From the NCBI GenBank assembly GCA_030490835.1, contig CM059973.1, positions 48,860,008 to 48,924,007 on the forward strand: DNA of 64,000 nt, read 5' to 3'. This document shows positions 25,920-38,526 of this stretch, in pieces (position 1 is the stretch's first letter; every line of letters starts with the position of its first letter). Source of the stretch: Annona cherimola (lineage: Eukaryota; Streptophyta; Magnoliopsida; Magnoliales; Annonaceae). The notes beneath the pieces are model-generated. The model was not told the DNA's origin. It saw only the letters and a program-made list of their open reading frames with translations, and did not search any database. Both the position numbers and the translations under genes were made by a program.

Positions 25920-26049
25920 TGTGGCGCCCCGAACCGAGACGTCACTCCTTACCTCAAGATCTATCGATTGGTAAATGTGAATCATGATTGTTGCCCTGAT
26001 CACGCGGTGGGTTCTTAATTGGAATATGTCCAAAAAAAATTTTGATTAT
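25920..26049 (+). repeat. G3 left terminal inverted repeat
   Basis: Equivalent to the LTR 3' (U5) end of the G family in inverted orientation. Pairs with 30455-30585. Near-identity holds to the AATATGTCCAAA tract and then fades. Confidence 0.85.
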
Positions 26050-29000
26050 TCATCTATCATCATTCATAATATTGACATGACAATCATCATACATTGTGAT
26101 ATTTCACTTGTAATAAAATTCATCATTTCATTCAAAGCATCTTTACATGCCTGTCATTATACACTGAATCATTGTATAAATCATACTTTCATACATTCAG
26201 TCATTAATTCACATGGAACTTAGAACTCTAGCTAAGTTCGGATATACATAAACACATAGCATCTTTACCTGCCTTTTTGCAATGAAAGATTCCTTGTCCT
26301 AAGTATCATATTTTATATCATACATCCATACATTCAACCATTAAATCATATTCAGAACTTAATATTCTCATTAAGTTCACATACACATTAGCTTACCTTA
26401 GCATATTTATGCTTTTCCATTCCTCATAGCCTTCAAGGCTATCATCATATACCTTCCTCCACATCTGAGGTTTGCAACCTTCTGAGTTTCCTCGGTACTT
26501 GTCTAAGGGTTGGGAAAACAAAACGTGAGTGACAACTCAGTAAGCAAGCATTTTATCTTTAGGGCAAGGCTTCTTGAAAACTTTTTTCATAAGCATCGGG
26601 AATACCTTTTTCCTAAGGACATGTACATGTCCTAAAATACCATCATGAAATTCCGTGTTCCTGAGGACAATTCTATGTCCTTGAACGTTTTCATAAAGCA
26701 TTCATTCTTAACATCATTTACAAGCCACTCCTGGGCTTGTTTAGGCAAAACATATACATTTTACCTTTGATGATGAGTTCCCTTAAATCTTATATGAACA
26801 TTTTTAATGTTCATAGCCATTACATGAAATCAATCGGTTGCCAGTGGAGATTTTCCGTCCAAAACAACATAAATACTTAGGCAACGGAGACATCTCATGT
26901 CTCAAAACATCATTAACATAAACCATCATAAAATCAAGAGACATTTCATGTCTCAAAACATCCTTTACATAACCTTATTGGCAATGGACATTCATATGTC
27001 CTTAAACATCAATCACATAAGCCTTTCTCGGCAAAGGACATTTTTATGTCTAAAAACATTCTTTATTTAGGCTCTTTTAGAAATGGACATTCCTATGTCC
27101 AATCCACGTTTCACATAAATCCTTTTCATAATCCCCGTCTCGGGGCTTGTTTATAGCAAACAAGGCAAACAAAATACGTAAACCATTTTCATAAATGCAT
27201 TTGCATAAACACATTTCCTTTAATTCTTGTTATTTACACTTTTGTGTAAAACACCCTTTCTTTTAGGGTAACCATTTAATAAAAATCCCTTTAGGATACT
27301 TTCATAAAATCATATTTTCATGACCCAATCTTTGGGCTTTTCAGAAATAAAACATAAGCAAATGCATTTCTCTCCATCCAGTAGTGACACTTAGCAAGTG
27401 ATCATGCTACCTTTTGGAAGAGAATCCTTAACAACACGCTAGCCCAGCGGCTGTTTATTCATCCTGCTCCCATCTTAGGGAGGGCACCGCTGGCACTCCT
27501 GCCATCCCTTAGCGACTTGGCCTTATGTAGAGTGGGCCCCGGTCATCCCAACCGTGCTCTACAACCAGCCTATTCCTTGTACCGGTGCACCGTACGTTAT
27601 CCTGACGAACCGCAGTCCGTTTTGGTTTGAAGAACCACAGGCCACAACCCATGTTCTTTTAAACCGGGATCACAGACCGCAGCCTGCATCCATATGCACA
27701 AAAATCTTAAACCGAAGTCTATATTTAACAATTATTTTCAAAAACACATCACAGACCGCAGTCTGTGTCAACTTGTAAGCGAGCGCACCCACTTTAACAA
27801 GTTGTTATTTGAAATCCAGTTTTAGGATGACCTTCCTTAAATTCTTTTAAAAACGTTTTGAGTAAAATGTTTTGATAAACATTTGAAACGTTTGAGAAAC
27901 CATACATCTTAAAATCCTTTTAATAAAAGAATTTCAAATCCTTTGAATTTCCACAAATAAAACATATTTTTCTCTAATATTTTCTTGGTTTCTATTTCAG
28001 GACCTTTTGTTTACAAAAGTTATGCAATTATGCTATCCCCTTGTCCATAACCTAAAAATTAAATAATTGTCCACATATCAATCATTTTCACATAGAGGAA
28101 AATTGCATAGTCTTTTGCATGCCATCAAGCAACCTGAAATTAAACCTTTTATAAAATCAATCATAGGAGGTGGGTCATCCATAAATCCCTTTCAGCACAT
28201 CCGTAGAAACATTTTTACAACATTTTCAACATAGATTTCCTTTTCTAAAGGAAATCAAAACTTTTCAAACATCATTTCAAAACATGTGGACTATGTCCAA
28301 ACCATCATTTACTATTTAGTTATCTTGACCTAATAAAACAAATCTTTTTCATCATTATTTATCGCGAGTTATTGTAAAAATAACTCAAAACTCATTTACA
28401 ATCAATATTTTGTGAAAAATGATAAAATTCCCTTTTTCTTATAAAACGCTGTTGAACAATATCATATAGAATTTGCTTCCTTAAAAGAAAATTCTTAAAA
28501 CCATCAGTATCAAACATAAAGTCCTTAAAAACATTAGCATAGAGAACTTGCTTACTCTTAAGCAAAATTTCTCAATTCCATTAGCATGAAGCATTCCCAT
28601 CCTTGGCAACACCTAGGATAAATTATTTATCTTAAAAAGTGTCGCTTACTTCCCATGAAGCAAACCTCAAGACTTTCATTAAAGTTATCATTTTTCAAAA
28701 CTTATGGCTTTGCATTAAAGCCGACATATTCAAAACTTGTGCTTTCCCATTTCAATAAAACATAAGCATAAACATAGACATTTCAATCATATCAATCACA
28801 TAGAAAGAAAATGACATTTTAGAAAGTTTGCTTGCTTACCTGAGATCGTCATAATCCCTTTTCCTTCCATTCTTTTCCTTTCCTATATGAACATAATATG
28901 GTTTTTCATATATTTCTTGTCATTACATTCCATTTAGTTTTCCAACCCATTTTCATTAACATATATCCTTCATTTGTCTTCTCAAGTCATTAAACATAAA

Positions 29001-30454
29001 TAGCACATTTTTATGCATTTCATTAGCTAACACATAACATATATAACCCCACAAATAGGGTATCAATTCAACCATACAAAATTCATCCATTAAATATCAT
29101 ACATAGGTTAATTAACCTTCATTTACTACTTTTCACATTTTTTCCAAAATTCATACATCGGTGCCCGTTCCGAGCGTCCGTTATGACCTTAGGCTTCATT
29201 ACATAATTCCAAAATTGGAAATTAACTTCATGAAGTTCTAAACAGATATATATTCATTAAATATATCATATTTTCATGCATTTTTGCACAAAAGTAAATT
29301 TCACAAGTTATTGATCACCCTTTTATCATTATCCCTTCACATAAGCTCATTTAGCACTTAAACATAATACATTTCTTAAAATTTCTTAACTCAGAAATTT
29401 AACCCATTTTCCAATGGGTTAATTACCATTTAATACCACTTTACTTAATGTATTTTTATGAGGTTTAAATCTATTTTCCATAGGTTTCCAAAACAGTTAG
29501 TTTGGAACCCACTTTTCACCCGTTTAACGTGTCTTTTGACACATAACCTTAGGTCATTATATAAATCCGAAATTTCAGCATATAATCACACTTTTCTTGA
29601 TCAATATTTAATTATTTAACACATAAATAAATTTGGATCATTTATACATAGGTTTCATATTTCTTTTTGATTTCTTTCTCAAACTAACCACATATGCTGA
29701 AATCAGGCGTGCTGAAATCTCAAAAATATTGAATTAATATCAAATCAAGTATTTTTGATCTGAAATTTCTATCATACCTTAATAACTTCATCAACTAACT
29801 TTAATAAAAGTTTCAACACGAAATATTGACATTACGTATTTAGTTGGTCATTTTTACCTTGATGAACAGTGAACTCTATTTCCAGAATGCCTGAATGACG
29901 TTATTTATGGGGTCTGTTTATACCCATCAAAACCTTATTTATAATTTTTTTTCTCTGATACCCAATATGTCTTGTATGTCTTTTAAAATTTTCAGCCCGA
30001 AAATCCTTGTAGAAAAATTATTAAAAATCATTTTCTACAGCTGATCCTGTAACCCATTTTACCCTGTTTGGGCTAATATTCACGGATTTTTAATTTGCAA
30101 CATACATATTCTTTTAAGCGGAAAATTTGGTCGTTCCTTAATCATACCATGAGGATTGTTCTCAAACATTTTCATGCCAAAATTCATCCATTTACTGTTC
30201 CTACCATAATTTAGTTTTCAGCATCATTTACTTTCCAGATTTGATGCATAAAAATCAAATAATCATATACTTACTTGAGCAAATGAGCAATCTCTCCTTT
30301 TCCCCCTTCTTTTCCCTTGGTTTTCTCTTCTTCTTTGCTGGGAAAATCATGGGTTTTAGCTGGTTCCCTTGGACGTTTCAACACTTAGAAAATTTTCCAC
30401 AATTTCTATCTCAACTTCACGTGCACAAGGCATGCATATGGCTGGATTTTTCCC

Positions 30455-30585
30455 ATAATCGAAAAAAAAATTTGGACATATTCCAATTAAGAACCCGCCG
30501 CGTGATCAGGGCAACAATCCTGATTCACATTTACCAATCGATAGATCTTGAGGTAAGGAGTGACATCTCGGTTCGGGGCACCACA
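30455..30585 (-). repeat. G3 right terminal inverted repeat
   Basis: A second copy of the U5 end, in the opposite orientation to the rest of the G3 body. In the related solo LTR G4 this end is quite different (GGTCAGGGTTCCACA at 42724-42738), so the inverted copy replaces the normal 5' LTR end. Confidence 0.85.
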
Positions 30586-30743
30586 TTCTCCCTCTCATTT
30601 TCTCTCTCTTGCTCTCACTCTCTCTGTTTCTCACTCCTCTCTCTCAGGTCACTCTCCGATTTCCTCTCCTTCTTATTCTCTCTCATAGATTCCTCACTCA
30701 CAACCCTTCACTGAAATCCTCTCAGAAATCATTCCCCAAATCA

Positions 30744-32390
30744 ATGGCACCCAAAGTTGTCTCAAGACCCGCCAAACTACTAGTTTCAAGGCCATACCAA
30801 TCAAACACGGGCAAGGGAGTGCCACGACAGCAACAGATGCCGTCCAAACGGGTCCGAGAAGAGGCCACTGCATCCCCGGGGTGATAGGTATGATTCTAGG
30901 AAGGTAATCCATCTACATCCGCTCCCCAAAATGAGAATTTATTAGAGGATTCTAGCAGTGAAACAGAATCAGTTGGAAACAATAGAGGAACACTCACACA
31001 GAAAAGGGTAGATTCTGAAAATGCCTACTGATTATTTTAGAACCGAACTACCATATAGTCGGTTCTATAGGCATTTTTATGAACGCAAGATTTTCGTCCC
31101 AAACATCATTGATTTCAAATTTTTAAGTGAATACGAATTTGGGATAGAAGAGCTTCTACATTTCCAAGGCTGGACAAATTTACTCAAGGAGGATGATAGA
31201 GTCTATCCAGACTTGACTAGACTCTTCTACTATTTTTGGGATCAAGAAAATTATGGTACCTATGTGAAAGGAGTTGAAATAAATTTGGAATTAGCACATG
31301 GTACCTGCAGAAGAAATACCACTTACAAGATAGGCAACATCTTGAGAGTACCTGATGTGAATCAGTCACTTCCCGAAGGCCTATCCATCACACAAATCTA
31401 CAATCAGCTTACCAACAGCAACAAGTACCACCCGAGCATCAAATTTCTACACTATATGGACTTGTCTCCTAGGCTACGGGTCCTCCGACTACTGATTGCC
31501 CATTGCATATATCCAAAGATGGAGGCCATAATCAATTGAACCTGAAAGAAGAAAAGATAATATGGAAAGTGGCTAATCAGGTCAAGGTTAGTCTGCCAAT
31601 GTTGCTAGTGGAAGCTCTAGTATACAAAAAGGAGAATCCATGAGATGTTCTGCCATACGGGAAGTGGATTACAAATATCTCGACACACTATGGTGTTGAT
31701 TTGGATGGGGAAACATTTGAGGTTTTGTAACCAACAAATGCCATCAATCGGGCCCTTCTGACCCGGATGAAGATCAATGTGGAAGAGTTCAAGGCCAAGA
31801 GGATACGAGAAATGATGGGACACGCATAACAGCTCGAAGCAGTAGGTGGTAATCCTGAGGGGGAGGAGCTACCACACCCTGAGCCGGTTCCATCTCCGTC
31901 TCCAGCTCCTACAGCTCCCGTGTCACCCCAATCACATAGGTCCTGCTCCCCACGTGGTTCCCAAATTCTAGACCTGCATCCTCAATCTCCTGATCAATCC
32001 GCTTCCTCTCATGCCGTTATGGAATATCTTTGCCAGATGGAAGACCGGATCACCCAACAGTTAGTATCTATCCACACGGTAATGATGGAAATGCATAGTT
32101 TCCAGGATCACCTGGATTAAGAGATGAGGACAATCAAGTACAGACTAGCCTCCGTAAGCAGTCGTGGCTGCCCTATTCCGAGCCTTCCAGATCTGGATCC
32201 ATATTGGGGAGAGTCTGTGGGAGCCGAACCCACCGTTAAGGCTCCATCCTCCCCATACTCATCGGCTTGCACTCAACCCATTCCACCTACCTATGTAACC
32301 TCCTATCCAATCACAGCTTTCCAATTTTACAAATCTCGTTTCCCCTATCTTCTTTTTGATTCATTGATAAAAAGGGGGAGAGAGGTTTGA
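30744..32390 (+). pseudogene. Copia B ORF3, env-like protein (decayed)
   Basis: Starts MAPKVVSRPAK, like MAPKGAVSKPY in Copia C, followed by a basic stretch (QMPSKRVREE). The main conserved part is 31021-31539: YFRTELPYSRFYRHFYERK, FLSEYEFGIEELLHFQGW, YPDLTRLFYYFW and YVKGVEI. This resembles the putative plant transposon protein domain found in the third ORF of SIRE-like copia elements. A proline/serine-rich part (31870-31990) and a coiled-coil-like part (32015-32120) follow. Stops at 30881, 31537, about 31728 and 31827, and frame changes, break it. No signal peptide or membrane segment is evident, so the env label is by position and family only. Confidence 0.78.
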
Positions 32391-32787
32391 GAGGGTTGAG
32401 TTAAGTTCTAGGTTTTAGATTAATTTTTTTCTTGGGTTTAGGAAACATGTATCATATATGTCATTTTCTTTTTTGAATCATATTGTATGCCATGATTGAA
32501 TATATGACATGAATTTGTTTTCTATTATGCAAATTGTTGTTTAGAAATGCAATGTGAAATGATTGTATGACAATGGATATGTACTTGGCATGAACTTGTT
32601 TGAGAATGACATGCTTTTTGCTTCATTGTACAAATTATTAAAATGGAATGCAATGATATGAAAATCTTGTGAAAACAAAATAACATGACTATTCTAAATG
32701 CCAAAACAAAATATGAAATATCATTTATAAAACAAAATGAAAGGTATATCTCAAATTAGTTTTGTTAATAATCAAAAAGGGGGAGAT
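32391..32787 (+). other. Copia B 3' UTR and polypurine tract
   Basis: AT-rich with repeated ATGACATGAA-like text and no gene. It ends in CAAAAAGGGGGAGAT at 32773-32787, the plus-strand primer next to the 3' LTR. Confidence 0.75.
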
Positions 32788-34264
32788 TGTTAGAATCCAA
32801 GGCAAATTAAGCACAATCAATGTTTTGATGATTAACAAGTCAATTTGAGAATTAATTAGGTACTAATGTATTTGCCAAGTGTTGTCAAAGGTTAAAAACT
32901 CAAGTTTCAAAACACAGCAGACCAAGTCGTAGTCCCAAGTTGACTCAGTCATCGACTTAGGTCAAGTCGATTCCCAATTCGACTCCAAAATCGACTTCAA
33001 ATGCAATAAATGCTCCAAAGCCGAAATTGGGATTTGGAGACAGGTGAAGTCGCAGTCAAAGTCGACTCCACTTGTGACTTAGGTGAAGTCGCAAACCGAA
33101 GTCAACTCCAGATGCGACTTAGGTACAGCCGTATAGAAGACTTCAAATTTTCAGAGTCAAGAACCAATTCCAAGTTGACTCCGTAATGCGACTTGAGTGA
33201 AGTCGAACCTCAAGTCGACCCAAACATGCGACTTGGGTGAAGTTGAACTCCAAGTCGACCCAAGCAAGCGACTCAAGTAAATTACTACTTCATATTTTTT
33301 CGAAGTTCAAGTATTATTAAAAGAACAACTCTATATTGAAGATTGGACAACAAAATCAAGAAGGTCAATCATCTTGAATCAAGGCCGTAAGGAAGAACTC
33401 CTCAAGAGAAGAATCCTATGCTAAGTTTCAAGGCAAAACAAGGAAAACCAAAGATATTAAATGAAGAACAAGATAAGAAAAGGAAAAGTGAAATATTAAG
33501 ATCACTTGCATGAATCCAAAGTTCTAACATAAACAAATAGATGGTGAAGTTGCACCCAAAGTCGACTCCACCTATGACTTGGGTCAAATCTGAGACCAAG
33601 TCGACCTGAAGCTGGAACTTAGAGTGGAAGCCGAAAACCAAAGTCGCACCCGAAGTCGACTTCAGTCTGCGACTTGGTTGAAGTCGCATCCGAAGTTGAC
33701 TCCACCATGCGACTTAGATGAAGTCGCATACCAAATCGACCCCATATGCGACTTGGCTCGCAACGGTCACAAAAATTTCAACGTTGGCGCATTAAATGCA
33801 CGCCACCTACCACCAAACATTCGAAATTCATCTCCCATTGTATAAGAGGCTTCAAGGGGACGGTAATGAGGTTAGAGAAGCATTCAATAAGCTTTCCTTC
33901 CACTCTCTCTTACATTTAAGTTGATGTACAACAAGTCTAAGTGAAGAACTGTGCTTCAAGTTGTTGAAAGCTACATTGCTGAATCTCTTTCTCTCTCTAC
34001 AAGTTCTTCTACACGCTATAAGCTGCCTACACGAATCTATAAAGTGTAGTTATTTATTTTGTTGATTCTTTATGTTTACCACTTGGTTTGATATTGAAAA
34101 TCGAAACCAACTGAAGGCAAAGTAGTGTTGTAACTAGAGTGAGACTCGTCACCTACTTGTGCTATATTTGTACAAGCCCCCTAGAGCTGAAATCCAGAAG
34201 AGAGCTGCTGCTCTAGTTGCATTCAAATTCAATAGTGAAACTAAAGTCACAACGGGTGTGAGCT
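32788..34264 (+). repeat. Copia B 3' LTR, truncated by Tekay2
   Basis: Starts TGTTAGAATC and is collinear with 18813-20290. It breaks at GTGAGCT (34264), where TGTAATACCC of Tekay2 begins; the 5' copy continues with GTGAGCTTGGAAGAG. The remainder should lie beyond the window, after the Tekay2 3' LTR. Confidence 0.88.
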
Positions 34265-35441
34265 TGTAATACCCAGACCCAAGTATGACTCATATAATTG
34301 CATTTAAGGTATAATGAATGATTTATGTGTGAAATGATTGAATTTTGAATGATTTTCATGAATTTATGAATTTTGCAATTAGGATTTGCAACTAAGAATG
34401 TTGATTAAGATTAATCGCCAAAGCCCAATATGAGTCAAGATGACTAAATGGGCTTAATGAAGATTAGAATATGGTAATATGGCATGAATATTTATTTTAA
34501 TTTTCATGATTTAATTAATAGATATTAAAATGGAAATTATGAAGTTATGTTGAAAATCATACAAAATTCATAACTTTACGTCTATAAGGCAAAATGAGAT
34601 GAAATTTTAAAGGTAAGCTCATGATTTTGGGATCAATATGATAAGTGGATTGGATTAAGACACAAGTGATAATATTAAGGTGATAATTATTTGTTTTTAA
34701 TCTCATACTCTTTGGATATTTTCAAAGGTTCATAACTTGACGTAGAAATGTCGGTTTAAGATGAAATTTGAAATGATTGAATAAAATTATAAAATCTATG
34801 AAATGAGTAGATTTGATTAATCTAAATATCATGGGAAAGTGGTTAATTATAAAAAGGTACCTATCATTGACTTCGTGTACCCTAGACTACCATAGCATTA
34901 ATTAAAAGCATTTGAGAAAATGACATATTTTAATGCTATGCAAGGTGTGAAATTTTGGATGGATTGAGCTGAATTTTAAAGCATTGTTTAAAGGTCAAAT
35001 CCATGGAAAATTCAAGGATTAAATGGCATGGTTAATTTCCTAATATCTAGCTAAAATGGAGCATAGATTATGTGGTAAGAGCAACGGACGTCCAAGGGCA
35101 TTATGGGCATGAAATGTGATTTTTTAAAATGCTAAAACAAATGTATCTAAGTTTCCTAATACCTAGATGAAATAAATGGGTGCATAAATATGTAGAAAAA
35201 ATGGTAAAAAAAATGTCAAAACCTAGCTAAAGAGGGGACGTCCATGGGTGGACAGCAACATGATCCTTAAATGCATGGATTTTGTGGATTTTTGTAAATT
35301 AGTAAATGCAAATTTTACTTGGTTATAAAAATGTCAAGTCATCAAGGGATAAGGTAGAAATAAATTACCCTCATGACATGTGACAAATGGATCCTACAAG
35401 CTGGTTAAAAAATCACAAAATGGATGCATATCCATGGAACG

Positions 35442-35450
35442 TGTATAAGA
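35442..35450 (+). promoter_or_regulatory. TATA box of Tekay2 5' LTR
   Basis: TGTATAAGA followed 30 bases later by purine-rich 5'-UTR-like sequence and, at 35618, by a splice-donor consensus. The 3' LTR has the same arrangement near 62450. Confidence 0.6.
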
Positions 35451-36238
35451 GAAAGGGGGGAGGAAATTTCCCAAAAGTCGCTAAGTCTTGAGCACTCTTG
35501 GGCACGTACAAACCAGAAAGGAGGAAGGAGAAAAGGAGAAGAAAGAGGAAGAAAAAGGAGGAGAAAAAGAAGAAGAATCAAGCAACTCAAGTTGGATTCA
35601 AGTTAGGGTTTATTCAAGTAAGTGAAATCTAAGTTTTGAATCACTTAAATCAAGTTTTTCTCTCTCAATTCATGAGCCACGAATATGGTTCATAAAAAAA
35701 TCTTAAAGGCTAAGTTATGATGCCTAATATGGGTATTGAATGATTTTTGAAAATTTTAAATGAGATCAAGAGTTCAAGAGAGTGAAAATGGAAGTTTAAG
35801 TTGGATTTTGAGATGAAAGCTAACTTGGAAATTCTCAAAGCCCTAAACCAAGTTGCTCTATGATTTACGAATGTTGATTTGGATGTAATTCATGTTCTTT
35901 TGAATTATATATATTTATTTAAGTATTTTTTAATGATTTTAGCAAATACGGAACCCTAAGTTTCAAGAAATGCCCGATTTTTCATTTTAAAAATGATACA
36001 AGGAATTGCTTAAATTTTTTATGGACGAATTATAGGGTAAAGTAACCTAAATTAATGAACCTTTGTACGGCCTAAGTGGGCTGGATGAGTTTGCCCAAAA
36101 TCTGATTTTTTAGGGTATGTACATGGGACGTCCAAACGAGGGCCAAAACGGGTGCTTTCCATATGATTCTTGTTTCTATTTGTAATGAAATGATTTATGA
36201 ATGTTATTGAGGGTAAAATAACCTAGGTTTAAGTTACT

Positions 36239-36652
36239 AAAGTAGATGGTTGCCTAGCTAGCTTCTATCCAAAGGAATGTCATGATTTTAAATGATGTAT
36301 TGCATTGTTTATAATATACTTTGAATGGGTATGAGAAGCATGTTTTAAGATATACCCTCGAGCGAGTATAATGTGGCTTTCCATGAATGGTTTATAAAAA
36401 GGTTTCTACTCTATTGGTAGTTAATCACTTGTTAAGTGTCTTCAACCGAATGGAGGGAAATGCATTTAAACAATTTTGCCTTGAAAATGTATTACCTGAA
36501 AACCTTATAGCTTGCTTATTGAGTTTCGACTCATAGTTTTGTTTTCCAATTCCTAAAGATAGGTGAAGGAGAGAACCATGCAAGGAGCACAGGTGGAGAT
36601 TCTAGGGAAAAATGAATTTCTACAAGTTCCTGTGATACAACTCTGTGATTTT
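36239..36652 (+). repeat. 414-bp direct repeat, copy 1, inside Tekay2 5' LTR
   Basis: Identical to 37947-38360 with one mismatch seen and no indels (constant offset 1708). The 3' LTR at about 63255 lacks this copy and has about 40 unrelated bases at the site, so this copy was added to the 5' LTR. Confidence 0.88.
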
Positions 36653-37946
36653 TATGGATACATGTATGGACACGTCAAAACGGGTCAAATGGATGCCATA
36701 TATGTATGAAAATGTTGCTGTTATGGAAGAAAATGAATTATGAATTTTAAATATGTGATAATACCTTAAATTTGGGTTAATAAAAGCATATTTAGTTTCT
36801 GAAAATTATGACTAAAAAATCTGTTATGATTTAAGTCTTGAAAGAGGCGTTGAAATGATGAAAAACGGGTCTTAACATGGCTGTTTTGGAAACCAGTGAT
36901 AAATGAATTAAAAATTCGAAATTAAACCCTAAAGTATATGTTAATTAAGGGGTTTAATGATGAGGAAAATGGGTGAAAGTTTCTGTGTTAAGAAAATTTA
37001 AGAAACACATAATATATGTGTTGTATGTTGAACGTATGTGGAGCATATGTGTGAATGGATGATATGTGACTTATGTGAATTTGCTAAAATGCAAAATATG
37101 CATGAATGTGTATTAAAATACATGAGGATATTTCTGTATGAATGAGGATTAATTATCTCAGTATTTGAGATTTATTTATGAAGCTTGAAACGTCACTTAT
37201 ATGCTTAGAATAAGCATTGACGTAGGAAAAATGGAAAATGCATGAAAAATAGTTAATGGGAGATATAAATCCCCATATGCTGAGTTATGAATGTATGCTA
37301 TGTTTTTACCCTAAATATGGGATTAAAACACAAGTATGGAATGATTGATATGATGCACTAGTGTCTGTCATGTATGTATGATCGACTTGAAAATCCAAGT
37401 TGATTATGTATGATACGGATTATGGGATTGAAAAATTAAATGAATGCAAGCAAATGGCTTGTTATGACTGCAATGCTATGTTTATATATAGGCAAAGGAA
37501 AAGAGGTTAACGAGGCGGAAAGCTAAGTGCGCAAGGTAAGCAAGCAGTTTTCTAAAATGCTTTGTTTTATCAAATGTGATAAAATGCTTATCAATAATAT
37601 TCTAACTTTTAAAATGAGTTAGAAAATGAATGATTTAAATTCTTTCTAAGTTGTTTAAGGATGGCCATTCCTTATCTAAATGGTATTGAAATGTTATTTT
37701 CAATGAAATAAATGAATTGTTTACTGCTTTCTAAGAACTTATGTCAAATGTCGAATCATGAGTTTATGATTGGAAAAAAATCATGCTAGCATGTCAAAGT
37801 CCATGTTTATGAAAGAAAGCATGTGCACAAAAGCATGAGGTCCACCTCAAAGGTGTAAGCCGACCGAATGTCCCCCTTTGGTACGGCCAAGTCGCCAAAG
37901 AGAGGCCGAGGGTCGGCGGCGCCTCCCTAGAATGGGAGTGAGGACG

Positions 37947-38360
37947 AAAGTAGATGGTTGCCTAGCTAGCTTCTATCCAAAGGAATGTCATGATTTTAAA
38001 TGATGTATTGCATTGTTTATAATATACTTTGAATGGGTATGAGAAGCATGTTTTAAGATATACCCTCGAGCGAGTATAATGTGGCTTTCCATGAATGGTT
38101 TATAAAAAGGTTTCTACTCTATTGGTAGTTAATCACTTGTTAAGTGTCTTCAACCGAATGGAGGGAAATGCATTTAAACAATTTTGCCTTGAAAATGTAT
38201 TACCTGAAAACCTTATAGCTTGCTTATTGAGTTTCGACTCATAGTTTTGTTTTCCAATTCCTAAAGATAGGTGAAGGAGAGAACCATGCAAGGAGCACAG
38301 GTGGAGATTCTAGGGAAAAATGAATTTCTACAAGTTCTTGTGATACAACTCTGTGATTTG
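37947..38360 (+). repeat. 414-bp direct repeat, copy 2 (source)
   Basis: Lies just after the hairpin block, in the place where G1 has the corresponding text (TTGGTAAGTGTCACTACC near 2175), so this is likely the original position. Confidence 0.85.
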
Positions 38361-38442
38361 TATGGTTATATGTTGATGACATTATTGATGTCTAAATGTT
38401 GTATAAGGTTTATGTTATGTTTATGACAATGTGGTGATATGG

Positions 38443-38452
38443 CTATAAATAG
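38443..38452 (+). promoter_or_regulatory. TATA box upstream of the unknown ORF
   Basis: CTATAAATAG, a strong plant TATA sequence, 75 bases before the ATG at 38527. It lies outside the part matched to other LTRs. Confidence 0.5.
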
Positions 38453-38526
38453 TGAAATTTTTTTATGGTCAATTGTTAAGAATGATTAATCATGAAATAG
38501 TTAAGTATGGAAAATTATGAGACCAC

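Larger units (their letters stand above)
25920..30585 (-). mobile_element. G3: LTR-derived insertion with 130-bp terminal inverted repeats
   Basis: Left end TGTGGCGCCCCGAACC, right end GGTTCGGGGCACCACA. Bases 25920-26049 and 30455-30585 are inverted copies with about four substitutions plus an A/T tract difference. The body matches G1 and G2 as an inverted LTR: hairpin block near 27450-27530, and a GCTTGCTTACC region near 28815-28835. A donor-like CAAGTAAGTATATG lies on the minus strand with its G at 30274. No TATA box is seen upstream of it, so U3 appears to be missing. No integrase, RT or transposase is encoded. A single 157-codon frame at 30241-30714 runs across the junction and is not credible. 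Confidence 0.8.
18813..34264 (+). mobile_element. Copia B: SIRE/Maximus-like Ty1/copia retrotransposon (decayed)
   Basis: 5' LTR 18813-20513, primer-binding site, gag, pol, env-like ORF3, polypurine tract, and a 3' LTR from 32788 cut at 34264 by Tekay2. Order protease-integrase-RT-RNase H marks it as Ty1/copia; the extra ORF between pol and the 3' LTR fits the SIRE/Maximus lineage. G3 (25920-30590 with one TSD copy) interrupts the pol-ORF3 spacer. All ORFs contain stops and frameshifts, so it is older than Copia C. Confidence 0.9.
34265..38526 (+). repeat. Tekay2 5' LTR (right end uncertain)
   Basis: Starts TGTAATACCCAGACCC and matches the 3' LTR (61297-64000) up to about 37350, where the window ends. 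It then continues collinear with the G-type LTR plan: GCAAGGTAAGCAAGC near 37530 and the hairpin block near 37900-37935. TATA TGTATAAGA at 35442 and a donor CAAGTAAGT at 35618. I could not find a convincing LTR end or TGGTATCAGAGC-type primer site; GAGACCACA at 38520-38528 is one candidate. It may also end near 38360. Confidence 0.65.

Noticed and set aside
25920..30585. A DNA transposon with terminal inverted repeats (Mutator- or CACTA-like)
   Set aside because: The termini equal the U5 end of an LTR family whose solo copy G4 has TG...CA ends, a 5-bp TSD, a TATA box and a different 5' end. The TSD is 5 bp, not 3 or 9, and no transposase is seen.
30241..30714. 157-codon open frame as a gene
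   Set aside because: It crosses the right end of G3 and the TSD into the Copia B spacer, so it is an accident of insertion.
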